64,000 nucleotides of DNA from Coix lacryma-jobi var. lacryma-jobi (Eukaryota; Streptophyta; Magnoliopsida; Poales; Poaceae). Shown piece by piece: positions 11,701-22,527 of the stretch (within the stretch, counting starts at the first letter, position 1; each line of letters starts with the position of its first letter). The notes below the pieces were generated by a model that searched no databases, had not been told where the DNA came from, and saw nothing but the letters and a program-made list of their open reading frames with translations. Location: contig CM019825.1 of NCBI GenBank assembly GCA_009763385.1, positions 120,399,131 through 120,463,130 of the forward strand, written 5' to 3'. The translations under genes were made by a program, and so were the position numbers.

Positions 11701-12305
11701 CAAGGAAGACCATTCCTGTACGCTACAAGTACAATCATCTACAAGAGGAAATCCATTTTTCACTTTCCTAGAGAAAAGGCACGATGCAACTTCATCAGCT
11801 ACATGCCCAATGAAGCACCTAAGAAGAACAGAAGTGAAAGACGCCGCTCTCAATGCCAAAGAAGACAAACTATCAACAATAGAGAGGACAATCACGAAGA
11901 AGAAGCTATCAACACTGTCCCAAAAAAGAAAGAAGAAAAACCTCAAGACAGTGAACCACAGGAAGTGAAGACTCAGACCAAGAAAGTATGGAAGAAAAAG
12001 TCTGCACCTCAGAGGTACAATCAATAACAACTTTCCAAATGTCTGACATACCTTGGGAGGTCTGAACCAAGGGAATGTCCGGTTCGTCGGACCTAAATAT
12101 CCGAACCTTCGCCAAAAGTTTTGTTGTCTATTTGAGTTTCATAGGATTTGAGAGGCCAAGACAAGCTGATAAGCAAGTGGATTTTCCATCCACTGTTGGA
12201 GCACTATTTCAAAAACCATCAACATCAATCAAAGCTCCGATAGATGAAGTACATTGCCACTGCCAATTCGCTACATGGCAAGAATGAACGACTACGTCAA
12301 CATCC

Positions 12306-12342
12306 AGCTTGGGGGAAAGCACCCCCGTGTATCCAGGTAAGT
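12306..12342 (+). promoter_or_regulatory. G5/C5 hairpin plus splice-donor-like module, copy 1
   Basis: AGCTTGGGGG pairs across a short loop with CCCCCG, followed 8-10 bases later by CCAG/GTAAGT. The function is unknown. The same arrangement recurs at 12511-12554 and in element G. Confidence 0.5.
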
Positions 12343-12432
12343 ATCCTTATCCTCTTAAGTTTTCTTTCTATACGTAAATAAAATGAATGAAAACAAATGT
12401 GGGCACATGAAGGCTCACCATTAATTAAAAAG

Positions 12433-12434
<2 letters not shown>

Positions 12435-12474
<40 letters not shown>
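12435..12474. repeat. AT microsatellite (20 units)
   Basis: An uninterrupted (AT)20 tract flanked by exact 15-bp direct repeats GCACATGAAGGCTCA (12403-12417 and 12477-12491). Confidence 0.95.
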
Positions 12475-12477
<3 letters not shown>

Positions 12478-12510
12478 CACATGAAGGCTCAACGCTATTG
12501 AGGGAACCGG

Positions 12511-12554
12511 CTGGGGGAAGACGCGCCCCCGTTATCTTAGTAATCCAGGTATGT
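12511..12554 (+). promoter_or_regulatory. G5/C5 hairpin plus splice-donor-like module, copy 2
   Basis: CTGGGGGAAG then CGCCCCCG, followed by ATCCAG/GTATGT, a diverged copy of the 12306-12342 module. Confidence 0.45.
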
Positions 12555-13092
12555 CGTATTCACTATCTTAGTTATTCATAATAAGTGTGTGTTAGGTTAA
12601 ATAAATAGTGTGTTAAGTTTGTTTTAATAAGTTAATAATAAAAGAAGAACTCTCTCTCTAATCTTTTACATCGAAATGATGAATAGTTGCTCTATCTAAT
12701 TTCTTTCAAGTACCTAGCCTTCAAAGCATGAGTTCTCCTGATTAATAATGATGCTTAAAAATAAAATTAAATATATGGGTAGCAAATGCTTGATCCAGAG
12801 TCCAGGTAATTGATAGATATGATATGTGATGATCTGAGCTACTACTATCTTGTTCTAAACAACACTAGAGTTCCGGAGAGTTTCCAATATTAATATGACT
12901 AATAATGGCATTGAGTTAAATTAAGCTTTGTTGACCCTATGAGAAGTTATCATGCTATTGAACTGAGATCACTTACACATTTCATCCATCCTTCGTATAA
13001 ATGCTCATGATTATCTATTGCTATCCTCTCAAAAGTTTGTTGGAAGCATGTGGCTATTGAAAAAAAAAGATAAAAGAAAAAGAAAAAAATCC

Positions 13093-13229
13093 GAGGAAAT
13101 AAAAAGGGACAAGTGTCCAAAACCTCAAAAAGAAAGATCCCAAGGAAATAAAAAGGGACAAGTGTCCGGAACCTCGAAAGAAAAAAAAATGATAAAAAAA
13201 TGAATATTAGAAAAAATGGGCATGTGCCC
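13093..13229 (+). repeat. Tandem stem-loops upstream of the P polypurine tract
   Basis: Two ~38-bp copies (GGAAATAAAAAGGGACAAGT core) carry GGACA-AG-TGTCC at 13107-13118 and 13156-13167. A third unit has changed arms, GGGCA-TG-TGCCC (13218-13229). All keep a 5-bp stem and a 2-nt centre. Confidence 0.8.
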
Positions 13230-13658
13230 GCCAGTAGAATTAGCCTGATAGCCATGTGTTTCTAATAAACAGAAGAGAGTGATATATTTCAAAAGAGCAT
13301 CCGACTCCGTTTTCCATACACATGCACTTCTCGATTCAATGGTGTGGTTGACTTTCTCTTTGGATCCATTGTTTAATTTGACAACATATGTTTTTAATCT
13401 TTTCTGAAAATTCATAAAGTTCCGGGATAATGGTGAAGTGAAAGAACTAGAGACATAGTGCTTGATTTGATCGTTCTATCTTTCAGTTACTCAAGATACA
13501 AGGTAAAGTACTAAGCCCCATGATGATCAATATGATACTTTTTCCTATTCCATACGAGAACTTTTGTTTGAATACATGTGTACTTGTTGGAAGTGAAGAT
13601 ATTACAGCAACTCCTGATCCATTGTTGAGATTGGCTTTGCTAAGGGACTAGCAAAGGT

Positions 13659-13674
13659 TAAGCTTGGGGGAACT
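13659..13674 (+). other. Polypurine tract of P
   Basis: TTAAGCTTGGGGGAACT region directly before the 3' LTR start TGTTGACGCTC. Confidence 0.88.
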
Positions 13675-15218
13675 TGTTGACGCTCACTAATGCTCATAAT
13701 TAACCACCAACTATTGCATGATATGACACTAAATGAATCACAAAGCATAGTTATAGGGTTTGAAACTAACAAGTTCCACGAGTTTTGGTGCTCTCACTTG
13801 TTTTGTAGGACATCAATATTTCACCATATAAAAGTATCTCAAGTGATGAATTGGAGTGCACCATTGCGAAGGGCTCGTCGAGACGATCAAAACAGACATA
13901 TCATTTGCTATATTCGGAGTCCCGGATGAAAAGATATTAATTTCGCATCGAAATCTGCAAAAGAAGGATCTAGAAGACACCAGAAGACACCACGAGGCGG
14001 GCCGCCACGTGGGCCCAATGGGCCAGACCGACCGGTCCCACTTGGAGACCGACCGGTCGGCCACGGAGCCCGTTTTGCCTCCGCGTTCTGGAACCTTCTT
14101 CCACCGCCTACTAGGATGCATCTCCACCGTCCCCGAAGTCGGTTTGATCTAACGGTGGGCGATAAACGTGACGCGGATCGATGACATGGCGATTCCTTGC
14201 CCCCTACTCCACCTCGGGCTATATAAGCAGCCCCAGACGCCCCTCTCCAGGCATCTCCCTCTTCATTATTCATCTCCACATCAGAAACTAGGGTTCCAAT
14301 GTAGAAGTAGAGGTCCCTCTAGATGAATCTCTTCGAGTTCATCTAGATTTAGATCTAGTTCGTCTAGTTCTAGTTCTAGTTGTCTAGTTCATCTAGTTGT
14401 AATTAGAGATCCAATTAGAAAGAGGAGAAAGAGAGATTAGAGAGGAGCTACGCTCTAATTCCAGAGGAGTCTTCAGAGATTTGGTATGCTTTTGTATCTT
14501 TTCTTATAAGACTTGTGCTTTAATATATTTATCTTCTCTAATTACTTTATGCTTTATTATATGATTAGTATAGTTGATATATCCTGGCATGGGATCTTTG
14601 TTCGTATTGAGTGCTCTAGTTATCCTAGGTAATTAGAGTAGTAATCGATAGATTATACATGGTGTTTAGTCTATAGGTTACCTGAGGTTGTGCTCAATCC
14701 CACGGAATAGTTGTGGTAGCCCCAGGGGTGACAGCTCTGTTAGGCCTTCGTAGACCACCACGTTCGGATTGATGTTTTCGTAGAGCTTTTGGCAGCCTTC
14801 TCCCAACTACCTTTCTCCCAGTCTTCTTCGAGAGTTGGAAAGGACCTGCTGCTCCAAAGTGCCAATGTTTATAACTGCTATATCTTTTCATATTTGTTGC
14901 CTTAGAACCCAAGTAATAGAGAAGTATATAGGAACCTTGATTTCTCCCGTTGTCCTCCCACTATAGTTATCAATACAGTTATCATTGAATATCTTTTATG
15001 TGCTTTCATTCATATCATATATCATTCACTCCTGCTTTAGTCTATTTAGTACTCTGAGTTAGTAGATGCATGATAGTGAATTATCAGATTCTTGACCCTA
15101 GCTTCCCTGTGGTAAAATATAAATAACGATCCTGGAATACTCCCGGTAAAATGCTACAATGGTGTTCTGTGCACTTGCGGAATCTTTCATATTCTATTTG
15201 CACTAACAAACGTCAACA
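13675..15218 (+). repeat. 3' LTR of element P (1544 bp)
   Basis: Same length and ends as the 5' LTR, differing by about 20 single-base changes and no indel that I could see. It is followed by TSD GTTGC. Confidence 0.92.
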
Positions 15219-15223
15219 GTTGC

Positions 15224-15260
15224 CTAGCTCTATCTTTAGTGAAGCTAAGAACTACCAACA
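15224..15260 (+). repeat. 3' LTR of element M, fragment 3 (terminus)
   Basis: Thirty-seven bases after the P insertion that complete the second M module and end ACCAACA, the same end as solo LTR N. The next base continues the B gag. Confidence 0.8.
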
Positions 15261-15995
15261 ATCCCCCATGAACTCCAGCTGCTCCTCTGTGATAGAAAGA
15301 AGTGAAGAGAGTGCAAATCCTCCAGAGGGGTTAGCAGAAGAGCCAGAAAGCAAAGTCATCGACGGGCCAGAAGGATTTTCATAAGAAGCCCTCGCCATGG
15401 CATCAATCTCACTAGACTTGAGCTTACTGAAGAGCTCGTCGCACGTGAGGGTCTCATAGTTAGGTGATTCGATGATCGCCTGAACCTTGGAATCCCACAC
15501 CGACCGATCGAGAGTATGCAAAAGCTTCAAAGCTCTCTCATGATCGTCGAAAGGCAACAGCTCCTTGTTCGCCCTCATCCTGTTGACAATAACCTGAAAG
15601 CGAGCGAATAAACTTTCTATGCTCTCGCCAGGCATGTGTCGAAAGTTCTCATACTCCCGCTTGTGCGACTCGTAGAGATGGGATTTGACTTGTGTGGTTC
15701 CCTCATGGAATCGCATGAGGGTCGCCCAAATCTCACGAGCCGTGGGGAGATGAGAAACGCGATCAAACTCAGACATGCTCAAACAGGAGAAAAGAGCATT
15801 ACGGGCTCGGCTATTGGCATCGTGCTCATCAATCTGATGCTGAGTAGCACGAGCAACCAAGACCACGTAATCGGTAGAGTTGCAAATATCCCAGACAGAA
15901 GCACCCATGCTCTGAAGATAGGCCGACATGCGTATCTTCCAATACGCATAGTTCGTCCCATCGAAAAACGGTGGTTTGCCCACGCCGCGATCCAT
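15261..15995 (-). pseudogene. gag: gag of Sirevirus B, truncated by insertion
   Basis: Starts at the ATG on 15995 (MDRGVGKPPFFDGTNYAYWK), 50 bases after the primer site, exactly as in D and E. The frame is open for 245 codons and matches the N-terminal UBN2-type copia Gag domain of E closely, for example WDICN near residue 35 and the HEGTTQVKSHLYESHKREYE segment. It stops being B sequence at 15261, just before the linker that leads to the first zinc knuckle in E. In the family this domain drives particle assembly. The lack of internal stops over 245 codons suggests B was young when M landed in it. Confidence 0.88.
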
Positions 15996-16044
15996 GTCGC
16001 CTTCTGTGGATCTGAAAACGGTTAAGGTGGAAGATCCTTAACCC

Positions 16045-16056
16045 GCTCCGATACCA
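16045..16056 (-). other. Primer-binding site of B (initiator-Met type)
   Basis: Minus-strand TGGTATCGGAGC follows the LTR end CCTTCA after two bases. The Ty1/copia consensus is TGGTATCAGAGC. Confidence 0.85.
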
Positions 16057-16058
16057 AT

Positions 16059-18004
16059 TGAAGGACCGAAAGTGCTACCAGAAAGCGACCAGAGGGGGGG
16101 GGGGTGAATGGGAGCTTCAAATTTCTTTTCAGAAACTTGTTGCCACTGTCCCGAGAATCAACCCCAAGAGCAAACCTAGAGCTTGCAAGTGTCCACGACC
16201 CTAGATGTAGGGTGGATGCTTCGAAGAAGCACAGCGGGACACTACACAACTCTAGAAACCCAACGCAAAAGCCGGAAATCAAAACCGACAACGGACGAAC
16301 AAACCGTGGACGAAACAGTGCGGAATCAGCAGCATCGGAAGCTGGCTAGCATCCGATGTGAGAGCACCGGAAGCTTCCGATGCAAAATGAACAGAATGAA
16401 AACCTTACTGCATGGACATCGAAAGCAGCTACAGTGTAACCCTAGCTTCCGATGCTAGACCCCCGGCGCTTCCGATGACAACGGAAGCTCCGTTGGTCAG
16501 CGTCCGATGCTCCTTCAAAAGAGGTGTCAGATGACACGTGGCATCGGATGCTTCCGATGTGATGAACTCAGCATCCGATGCACACGACTTCAGCGTCCGA
16601 TGGTCCCGATTCAGTGTAGTTCTTCCGCGAAATTCACTCGATCTCCTCCGAATCAAAAGCTCTAAGGCTTAGACTTGGTATGAGGAGTTCCAAGGAGGTT
16701 AGTGAGCTATCCCAAAGAGATCATGGCTCGAACCTAACTCCAAATCGGTGAATCAAAAGAATTTGGGGGAAAAGGAGCAAAACTCGATTCGAAACAAAAA
16801 CCGACCGATCTACTAGCTCATGAGGTTAGAAGAGAATTCCTTCGGTGGAAAGGTGCACCTCACGATCTAGAACAACTCAGTTTAAACGGAATCGCAAAAG
16901 ATGAACCGAGTAAGGAGATCGATCAACGGGAAAATCGTGGAGAAAAACAACCCGCGAAGATCAACACCAAAACGCGAATCACAGCCACGAATTTGCAACC
17001 GTGTGGCTACCACACGCTACAACAGTGAGATTACGGTCTCACTTCCTCAAAATCTCACGAACACAGAGGTATGATTGTCTTCTCTGTGGATCTCAGTTCA
17101 CTACAGCAGAGGATGGGGAGAGCAGGAAAACCTAGAAGGCAAAATAGCAAAATGACTGAGATAGTTTGGGAGGTGGGTGTCTACCCCTACTTATCCTAAT
17201 TGTAATTCCCACTCTACCCCTAACTACTTACAGAGAGAACCAGCTAAACCCTAGGGTTATTCTGGACCAACTCGTGGTAGGTGGTGATCCGACGGCCACG
17301 CCCGCACAACTGGTAGCGTTGCCTCGACACAACCTCACCGATTGCCGCCACGTGCCGCCTCCGCTCTGACCGTCCTTTTCCCGGACTTCGCCCTCGGTTT
17401 TGAGGACCAAACCGGGAAACCAGCCTTCATGACCAACCCCCGGTTTTGAGGCCCAAACCGGGAAACCAGCCGTCCAAAGCCTGAGTTTTGTGGCCCAAAC
17501 TCAGAAACCCGCAGCACCTAGGTTTTGAGGCCCACACCTGGAAACCGTCCTCAGCCCGAGTTTTGTGGCCCAAACTCGGAAACCATCAGTGCCCAGGTTT
17601 TGAGGCCCAAACCTGGAAACCGTCCACTCGGTGGTTTTTCTGTGGCTCAACCAACAAACCGAGCCGTAGAAGGGATGCACCGCCCGTGCACCCCGTCCAC
17701 CGACACGTGTCCCCAGGTCCTCGACCCAAGCAACACTGTGCCCGCAAGTCTTCGCTTGTCGCTGTCCCAGGCTGTCAGCCACCACAGCTGATCCTCAGGC
17801 CACCGGTCCCTCAGTCCAAGCCTCACGTCCGCCCTTCGCCGCTCTCGGTCCATCGGCACGACACGTCTCTACTTGACCTTCACCTTGCCTTTGATCACTG
17901 TATTCGTGCTCGACACCTGCACAACACAAGCCAAAGAACATGCGCATTATCCCAGTTGACAATCACTCATCACTCGAGACTTGGCATACACCCATGTATC
18001 CGCA
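16059..18004 (-). repeat. 5' LTR of Sirevirus B (1946 bp)
   Basis: On the element strand it starts TGCGGATACATGGGTGTATG at 18004 and ends GGTCCTTCA at 16059. It holds the Sirevirus-type palindrome array at about 17395-17660, with units whose arms read CCAGG, CCGAG, CTGAG or CCCGG around a TTTTGAGGCCCAAA core. Closer to the gag, 16330-16620 is rich in GCATCCGATG / CTTCCGATG words. Confidence 0.9.
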
Positions 18005-19053
18005 GTCCCTTTTGGCCGTGTCCAAGGTGATTTTTCTTGCTCTTTCGGCTCTTCTCGGTGTTTGGTGGCGGGTGCTTCTTCTGATTTGTGGAAGTGGCAT
18101 AGGAGGCTTGGACATTTGAACTTCGACTTGCTTGCAAGGCTTAGTTCACTTGGCCTAATCTGAGGATTGCCCAAGCTAAAGTTTCAAAAGGACCTTGTCT
18201 GTCACCCTTGTCGCCACGGGAAAATGGTTGCCGCTTCTCTCCCACCTGTGAACCAGGTGATGACTAAGCGACCCGACGAGCTCTTACACATGGACACTTT
18301 TGGTCCAACTCGGGTCTGCTTGGCAGGTGGGAAGTGGTAAATTCTCGTGACTGTGGATGTATTTTCGAGGTACTCTTGGGTGTTCTTTGTGGAGGATAAG
18401 GATGAGGCTTTTTTGCATGCTCAAGATTTAATTTTGAGGTTGAAAACTGAGTTTCCCCCAGATACCATTAGAGCTATACCTAGTGACAATGGTACAAAAT
18501 TTTGACAATTCTCAGTTTGACACCTCCTGTGCTTCTTTCGGACTTGAGCATCAGGTTTCCTCTCCCTATGTCCCCTAACAGAATGACATTGTTGAATGCA
18601 AGATTCAGACCCTTGTTGAGATGGCCAGGACGATGCTCGATGAACATAGGACTCATTGGTGTTTTTGGGTTGAAGCGATCAACACCGCTTGCCATGTTTC
18701 AAATCACAGCTTTCTTCGAGCTTTCATGAAGAAGACTTCTTATTAGTTGCAGTTTGGACAGGTACCCAAGGTAAGTCACTTCAGGGAGTTTGGGTGCAAG
18801 TGCTTTATCCCGAAGCAAGGTAATCTCGACAAGTTCAAATCCAGGTCTGTTGATGGTATCTTTCTTGGTTATGCTCTTCATTTGAGGGCTTACCGTGTGC
18901 TTATCCTTGAGACTAACCGTATAGTGGAGATATGTGAGGTCACATTCGATGAGACTATGCCTTGTGTGTCTTCTATCTTTGAGCTTGCAGGAGAATAGGA
19001 GCTGGGAGAGACGATTTTTGTGGAGGAGGAGCAGGAGAATGCTGATTGGGGTG
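18005..19053 (+). pseudogene. pol remnant of Sirevirus C: integrase region
   Basis: The translation shows the copia pre-integrase and integrase zinc region (LWKWHRRLGHLNFD, then CHPCRHGKMVAA), the integrase core (LLHMDTFGP, VFSRYSWVFF, SDNGT) and the conserved copia linker (FREFGCKCFIPKQGNLDKFK, then VDGIFLGY). Many in-frame stops and at least one frameshift (about 18500-18600) show it is long dead. The left part is cut by B; the right part is split by solo LTR Q and resumes at 23049. It is the most decayed coding remnant here, which fits its place as the oldest layer. Confidence 0.88.
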
Positions 19054-20152
19054 TGTTGGCATCTCTTAACGTCACCACCATTAAGGCAATGGCGCCAGAG
19101 ATGAGGATGGTAAATAATTAACTAGCTACTTGAACGACTTTAGCTAAAGTGAATAACCCTAAATCTTATAGCATGTAGAACTAGGTTGTCATCCCTAGTT
19201 ATGATGATGCAAAAGATATGCTAGCTATTCAATATTAAACACGGCTAAGGATGAATGAAAGTATATCCACAAGCACACAGATGATTATACCATTGTAGCA
19301 TTTCACCGGGAGTAATCCAAGTATTGTTATTTATATTTTACTACTGGGAAGGGAGGATAAGACATATATAGGATTAATATCGTATATGCGTATATTGATA
19401 GAGAAATAACCATGACCATATCATCTACTCAGAAATAGGGGTAAGTCACATGATAAAAGATATAAGATGAATGATAAAGATAGATCAGTGTATAATGAAG
19501 ATAAATATTCTCAGAGCAATTCTATCTAGAGCAATAGCATAGTCAAAGTAGAAATTAGAGAAATAACTCAGTGTAGTACTTAATTTACAAGTCAAATCAT
19601 ACAATGATTAGTGCAATACATGTAGCAATCATCGTTAATCTACCTACAAGTATAGCATAAGGGACGTTAACTTATGGAGGTTGAGGATAGAGCTCGCACC
19701 CCAAAAGCAACAAAGGTCCTTCTACACCTATAAACAGGGAGTGGACTACAAAGGACTCAACGAGAGTGTCACATCCACGATCTACCACATGACCCAGAAT
19801 ATAGAGAGTATTCACAGATAAATCTTGTATAAGCACCACACTTACACCGCCATTATCACTTATCCTACAACCATTAGAATAAGAGCTTTGTGACCATATG
19901 CATAAACAAGAGAATAAACTAACTATACTAAACATGTAATCAAAGTAGATAATGAACAAAGTAAACAAAAACATTAGCAATATAATTATGAATGTTGATA
20001 TGATTGTAGCAAACACACCGAAGTAGTAAGATACAAAAGAGAGAAGGGTACAAATAACCATACCGGCTACGCTCTTGACAAGATAGGGAGTCCAAGCTCT
20101 GCTTGTCTCCCTCTAGATCTACTCTAAGTAGCTAAGCTCTAGAAGAAGAGTC

Positions 20153-22527
20153 TGAAGGACCGAATTGGCGACCAGTGGGGGGTGAATGGGAGCCTAAAAA
20201 TTTCTTTCGAAATTACGGCCTCTGTCCCAACAAAATCAACCCCAAAAGCTTCGGACTCAAACGTGATGCCCACGACCCTCGGAAAGAGGGTGGATGATCC
20301 CTAGGATCACAGCGAGGCACCACACAAGAGAGCAAACCAAAACTCTCAAAACCCCGAGTCAAGTTCGTGCCTAAAAGACCACTCCCAAACGTAGATAGAG
20401 GGCTACGTCGGGATTCTTCCAAATACCGATGCTAACGCGTAGCAAAGATATGTAGAGAGGTTCCTAGGTGAACTCTAGGAGCAAACGAGAAGTCCGGAAA
20501 CAAAACAGAAAAACCGGGAGGGCCAACGCACTAAAACTACACAGACTGGAGAATCCCGGACATTCCGTTGTCACGCTCCCGGACTGTCCGGTGAAGGCCG
20601 GACTGTCCGCCACACGGGGGCCGGACTGTCTGCCGGCAAAAGGACAAAAACAGCAACGCTGCTGGACGCCCCTGCGCGACTCGCGGACTGTCCGCGCCTG
20701 TCAATGGCAGACTGTCCGCCGGTCACCCGAGGGGAAAAACGCCGAGGAAGGAAACCACTGCACTGGCTGAAACCCCGACTCGCGGAGTCCGCCACTGCCC
20801 AGAATGCCCAAAAACGCCACGGGACAAAACCAAAATCGATTGGATCCTCACCAAATCGAATGGGGCTGCAACCAAACTTCTCCCAGGTGTTCTTCTATGT
20901 GTTGGGAAGCTAATCCTAGGATATCATCGCTCCAAACCAACTAATCCATGAGAAATCCGAAGAACACTAGAAAAGGGAAAGAAACGAAGAACGAACGCGA
21001 TTTCGACCCGATCTATGTGCTCGTGAGGTTAGAGGGGAAATCCTTCAGTGGAAAGAAGGAGCTCACGACATAGAACAATTTGATTCAAATGGAATCGCAA
21101 ATCGTCGCTCGGAGAGGGAGAACGAGGCAAATCTCCGAGAAGGGAAAAACGAAAACGCGAAGAACAAAAACGCGATTCGATCCAAATTGCAGCCAACAAA
21201 GAAAGGGGCGAAATTGATCCTTGGATTGCTACTAGATGAAGAATTGTGTAGCACTCTGTGTCGGGTTACAAGCCACTCCTCATAGTACAAAACGCGGATG
21301 GCGAAAAGCTCAATTACAAGAGCCGGTCTCTCCTCTAGCCCTAGCCTCCTCTCACCTAAGCAAAATGAGAGTGACACCTCCAAGGATGGCTGCCCTAGCA
21401 GCCCCTTCACATATATATAGGCGCACGTCCGAAGACCAAAACGCCCTCACATGAAGCACTCAACCCAAATACCCCCCAGGGGTAAAACTGTCCAACCCTA
21501 GCAGTTTTCATCCGACGGCCACGCCCGCACATCCGGTAGCTTCGCCTCGACGCGACCTCCCTGATGTCGCCACGTGTCGTCATGTCGACCACCGCGCCTT
21601 CCTCATGGATAGCTTCGCCGCCGCGCCAGCCTCTCCACGCCGCCACGCATCGACCGTCCTTTTGGACCTTCCCCTGGTTTTGAGGCCCAAACCGGGAAAC
21701 CTGCCAGCCCAGGTTTTGAGGCCCAAACCTGGAAACCGTCCACCCAGAGTTTTGAGGCCCAAACTCGGAAACCCGCAAGCCCAGGTTTTGAGGCCCAAAC
21801 CTGGAAACTGTCCATCCCGAGTTTTGAGGCCCAAACTCGGAAACCGGCCACCCGAGTTTTGAGGCCCAAACTCGGAAACCGTCGAGGGTAGCTTTTTGAG
21901 GCTCAGCTACCAAACCTGCGCCGTAGACGGGATGTGGTTCGCACACCCCGACCACCAACACCGATGCCGATGCATGTCCAGCCTCCACGCCGGGCACAAC
22001 GCCTTCGCCTTCCTTCTTGACTCGGACGATGGCACTTGCGCCGCACGCAAGCCCGTGTCCGACCTCCCGCCAAGTGCCACGACGCCATCGTCTTCGTCCC
22101 GACTCGGCTGATGCACCGCACATCCCCATGTGCTCTCGCTCGTCGATGCCATGTGCCAGCTACCACAGCTGGTCCTCCGGCCTCTCGGTCCGTCGGTCCA
22201 AGCCTCACATCCGCCCTTCACCGCTCTAGGTACATCGGCATGGCACGTCCGCCGCACGGCACGCCCATCCTTCACCGTTCCCGGTCCGTCAGCACGACAC
22301 GTCTCTACTTGACCTTCACCTCGCCATCGACCACTGTATCCGAGCTCAACACCTGCACATCAACACAGCCAAGAGACACATGTTGCACACGCACACCAAC
22401 ACAGAAACACCACAACTCAACGCCACCGGTTAGTCATAAACATTAAGCGTATAGTGAATAATGACTCAACCGGGAAAAGCCTCAAACCTTCCTTATCAAA
22501 GTCAATCATTCATCATATATGTTCTCA
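20153..22527 (-). repeat. Element S: Sirevirus solo LTR (2375 bp), TSD GAGTC
   Basis: Exact target duplication GAGTC (20148-20152 and 22528-22532) inside Q. On the element strand it starts TGAGAACATATATGATGAAT and ends GGTCCTTCA. It has a seven-unit palindrome array at 21661-21905, a strong minus-strand TATA (CTATATATATG, 21411-21420), and about six CCGGACTGTCCG-type words at 20563-20720. No internal domain remains. Its start differs from B, D, E and K, so it is a separate subfamily. Confidence 0.88.
21411..21420 (-). promoter_or_regulatory. TATA box in solo LTR S
   Basis: Minus-strand GCCTATATATATGTG, about 1.1 kb from the LTR start and just downstream of the palindrome array. Confidence 0.6.

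Larger units (their letters stand above)
8712..13658 (+). other. Internal region of P without recognisable genes
   Basis: All open frames are short (under 100 codons on the element strand) and none shows a zinc knuckle, DSG protease, reverse transcriptase or integrase motif. The frame at 11803-12027 is lysine- and glutamine-rich and could be a decayed coding remnant, but I cannot name it. The region holds splice-donor-like sequences (for example CAAGGTAAGTGACC near 10945 and CCAGGTAAGTATCC at 12333), several GCTTGGGGGA words, a long AT microsatellite and tandem stem-loops before the polypurine tract. Confidence 0.7.
7142..15218 (+). mobile_element. Element P: complete non-autonomous gypsy-type LTR retrotransposon (8077 bp)
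   Basis: Exact TSD GTTGC at 7137-7141 and 15219-15223. Two LTRs of exactly 1544 bp (7142-8685, 13675-15218) flank an internal region with a tRNA-Asp primer site (8694-8711) and a polypurine tract (13659-13674). No gag, protease, reverse transcriptase or integrase frame can be recognised in the ~5-kb interior, so it must have been moved by another element's proteins (a LARD-like design). By eye I count about 20 substitutions between the LTRs, roughly 1.3 percent, which suggests a fairly young insertion. The nearest relative in the window by LTR start is G (both begin TGTTGACGCTCACTAA). Confidence 0.92.
2338..15260 (+). mobile_element. Element M: 3' part of a Ty3/gypsy-type retrotransposon, interrupted by N and P
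   Basis: From left to right: non-coding 3' region (2338-3267), polypurine tract (3268-3280), and a 3' LTR in three pieces (3281-4041, 5986-7141, 15224-15260), about 1954 bp when the insertions are removed. Its left part is beyond element A and the window edge. It ends ACCAACA at 15260 and abuts the interior of the gag of Sirevirus B, whose codons continue directly. M is therefore inserted in B; the presumed right target duplication is ATCCC (15261-15265). Confidence 0.8.
15261..18004 (-). mobile_element. Element B: 5' end of a Sirevirus (Ty1/copia)
   Basis: On the minus strand: 5' LTR (16059-18004), primer site and gag start, with the gag cut at 15261 by element M. B is inserted in the pol remnant of C, which continues at 18005; the presumed right target duplication is GTCCC. 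The rest of B must lie left of the window, beyond M and A. Confidence 0.85.

Noticed and set aside
16092..16101. Runs of G or C (for example near 16092, 31429 and 40862) as regulatory elements
   Set aside because: They are at the same place near the 3' end of each Sirevirus LTR and vary in length by slippage; I have no evidence for a function.
21661..21905. CRISPR-like array (about 30-bp repeats with variable inserts)
   Set aside because: It lies in a eukaryotic LTR with an exact TSD, each unit is a palindrome with changing arms, and no cas gene exists. It is the Sirevirus U3 palindrome array.
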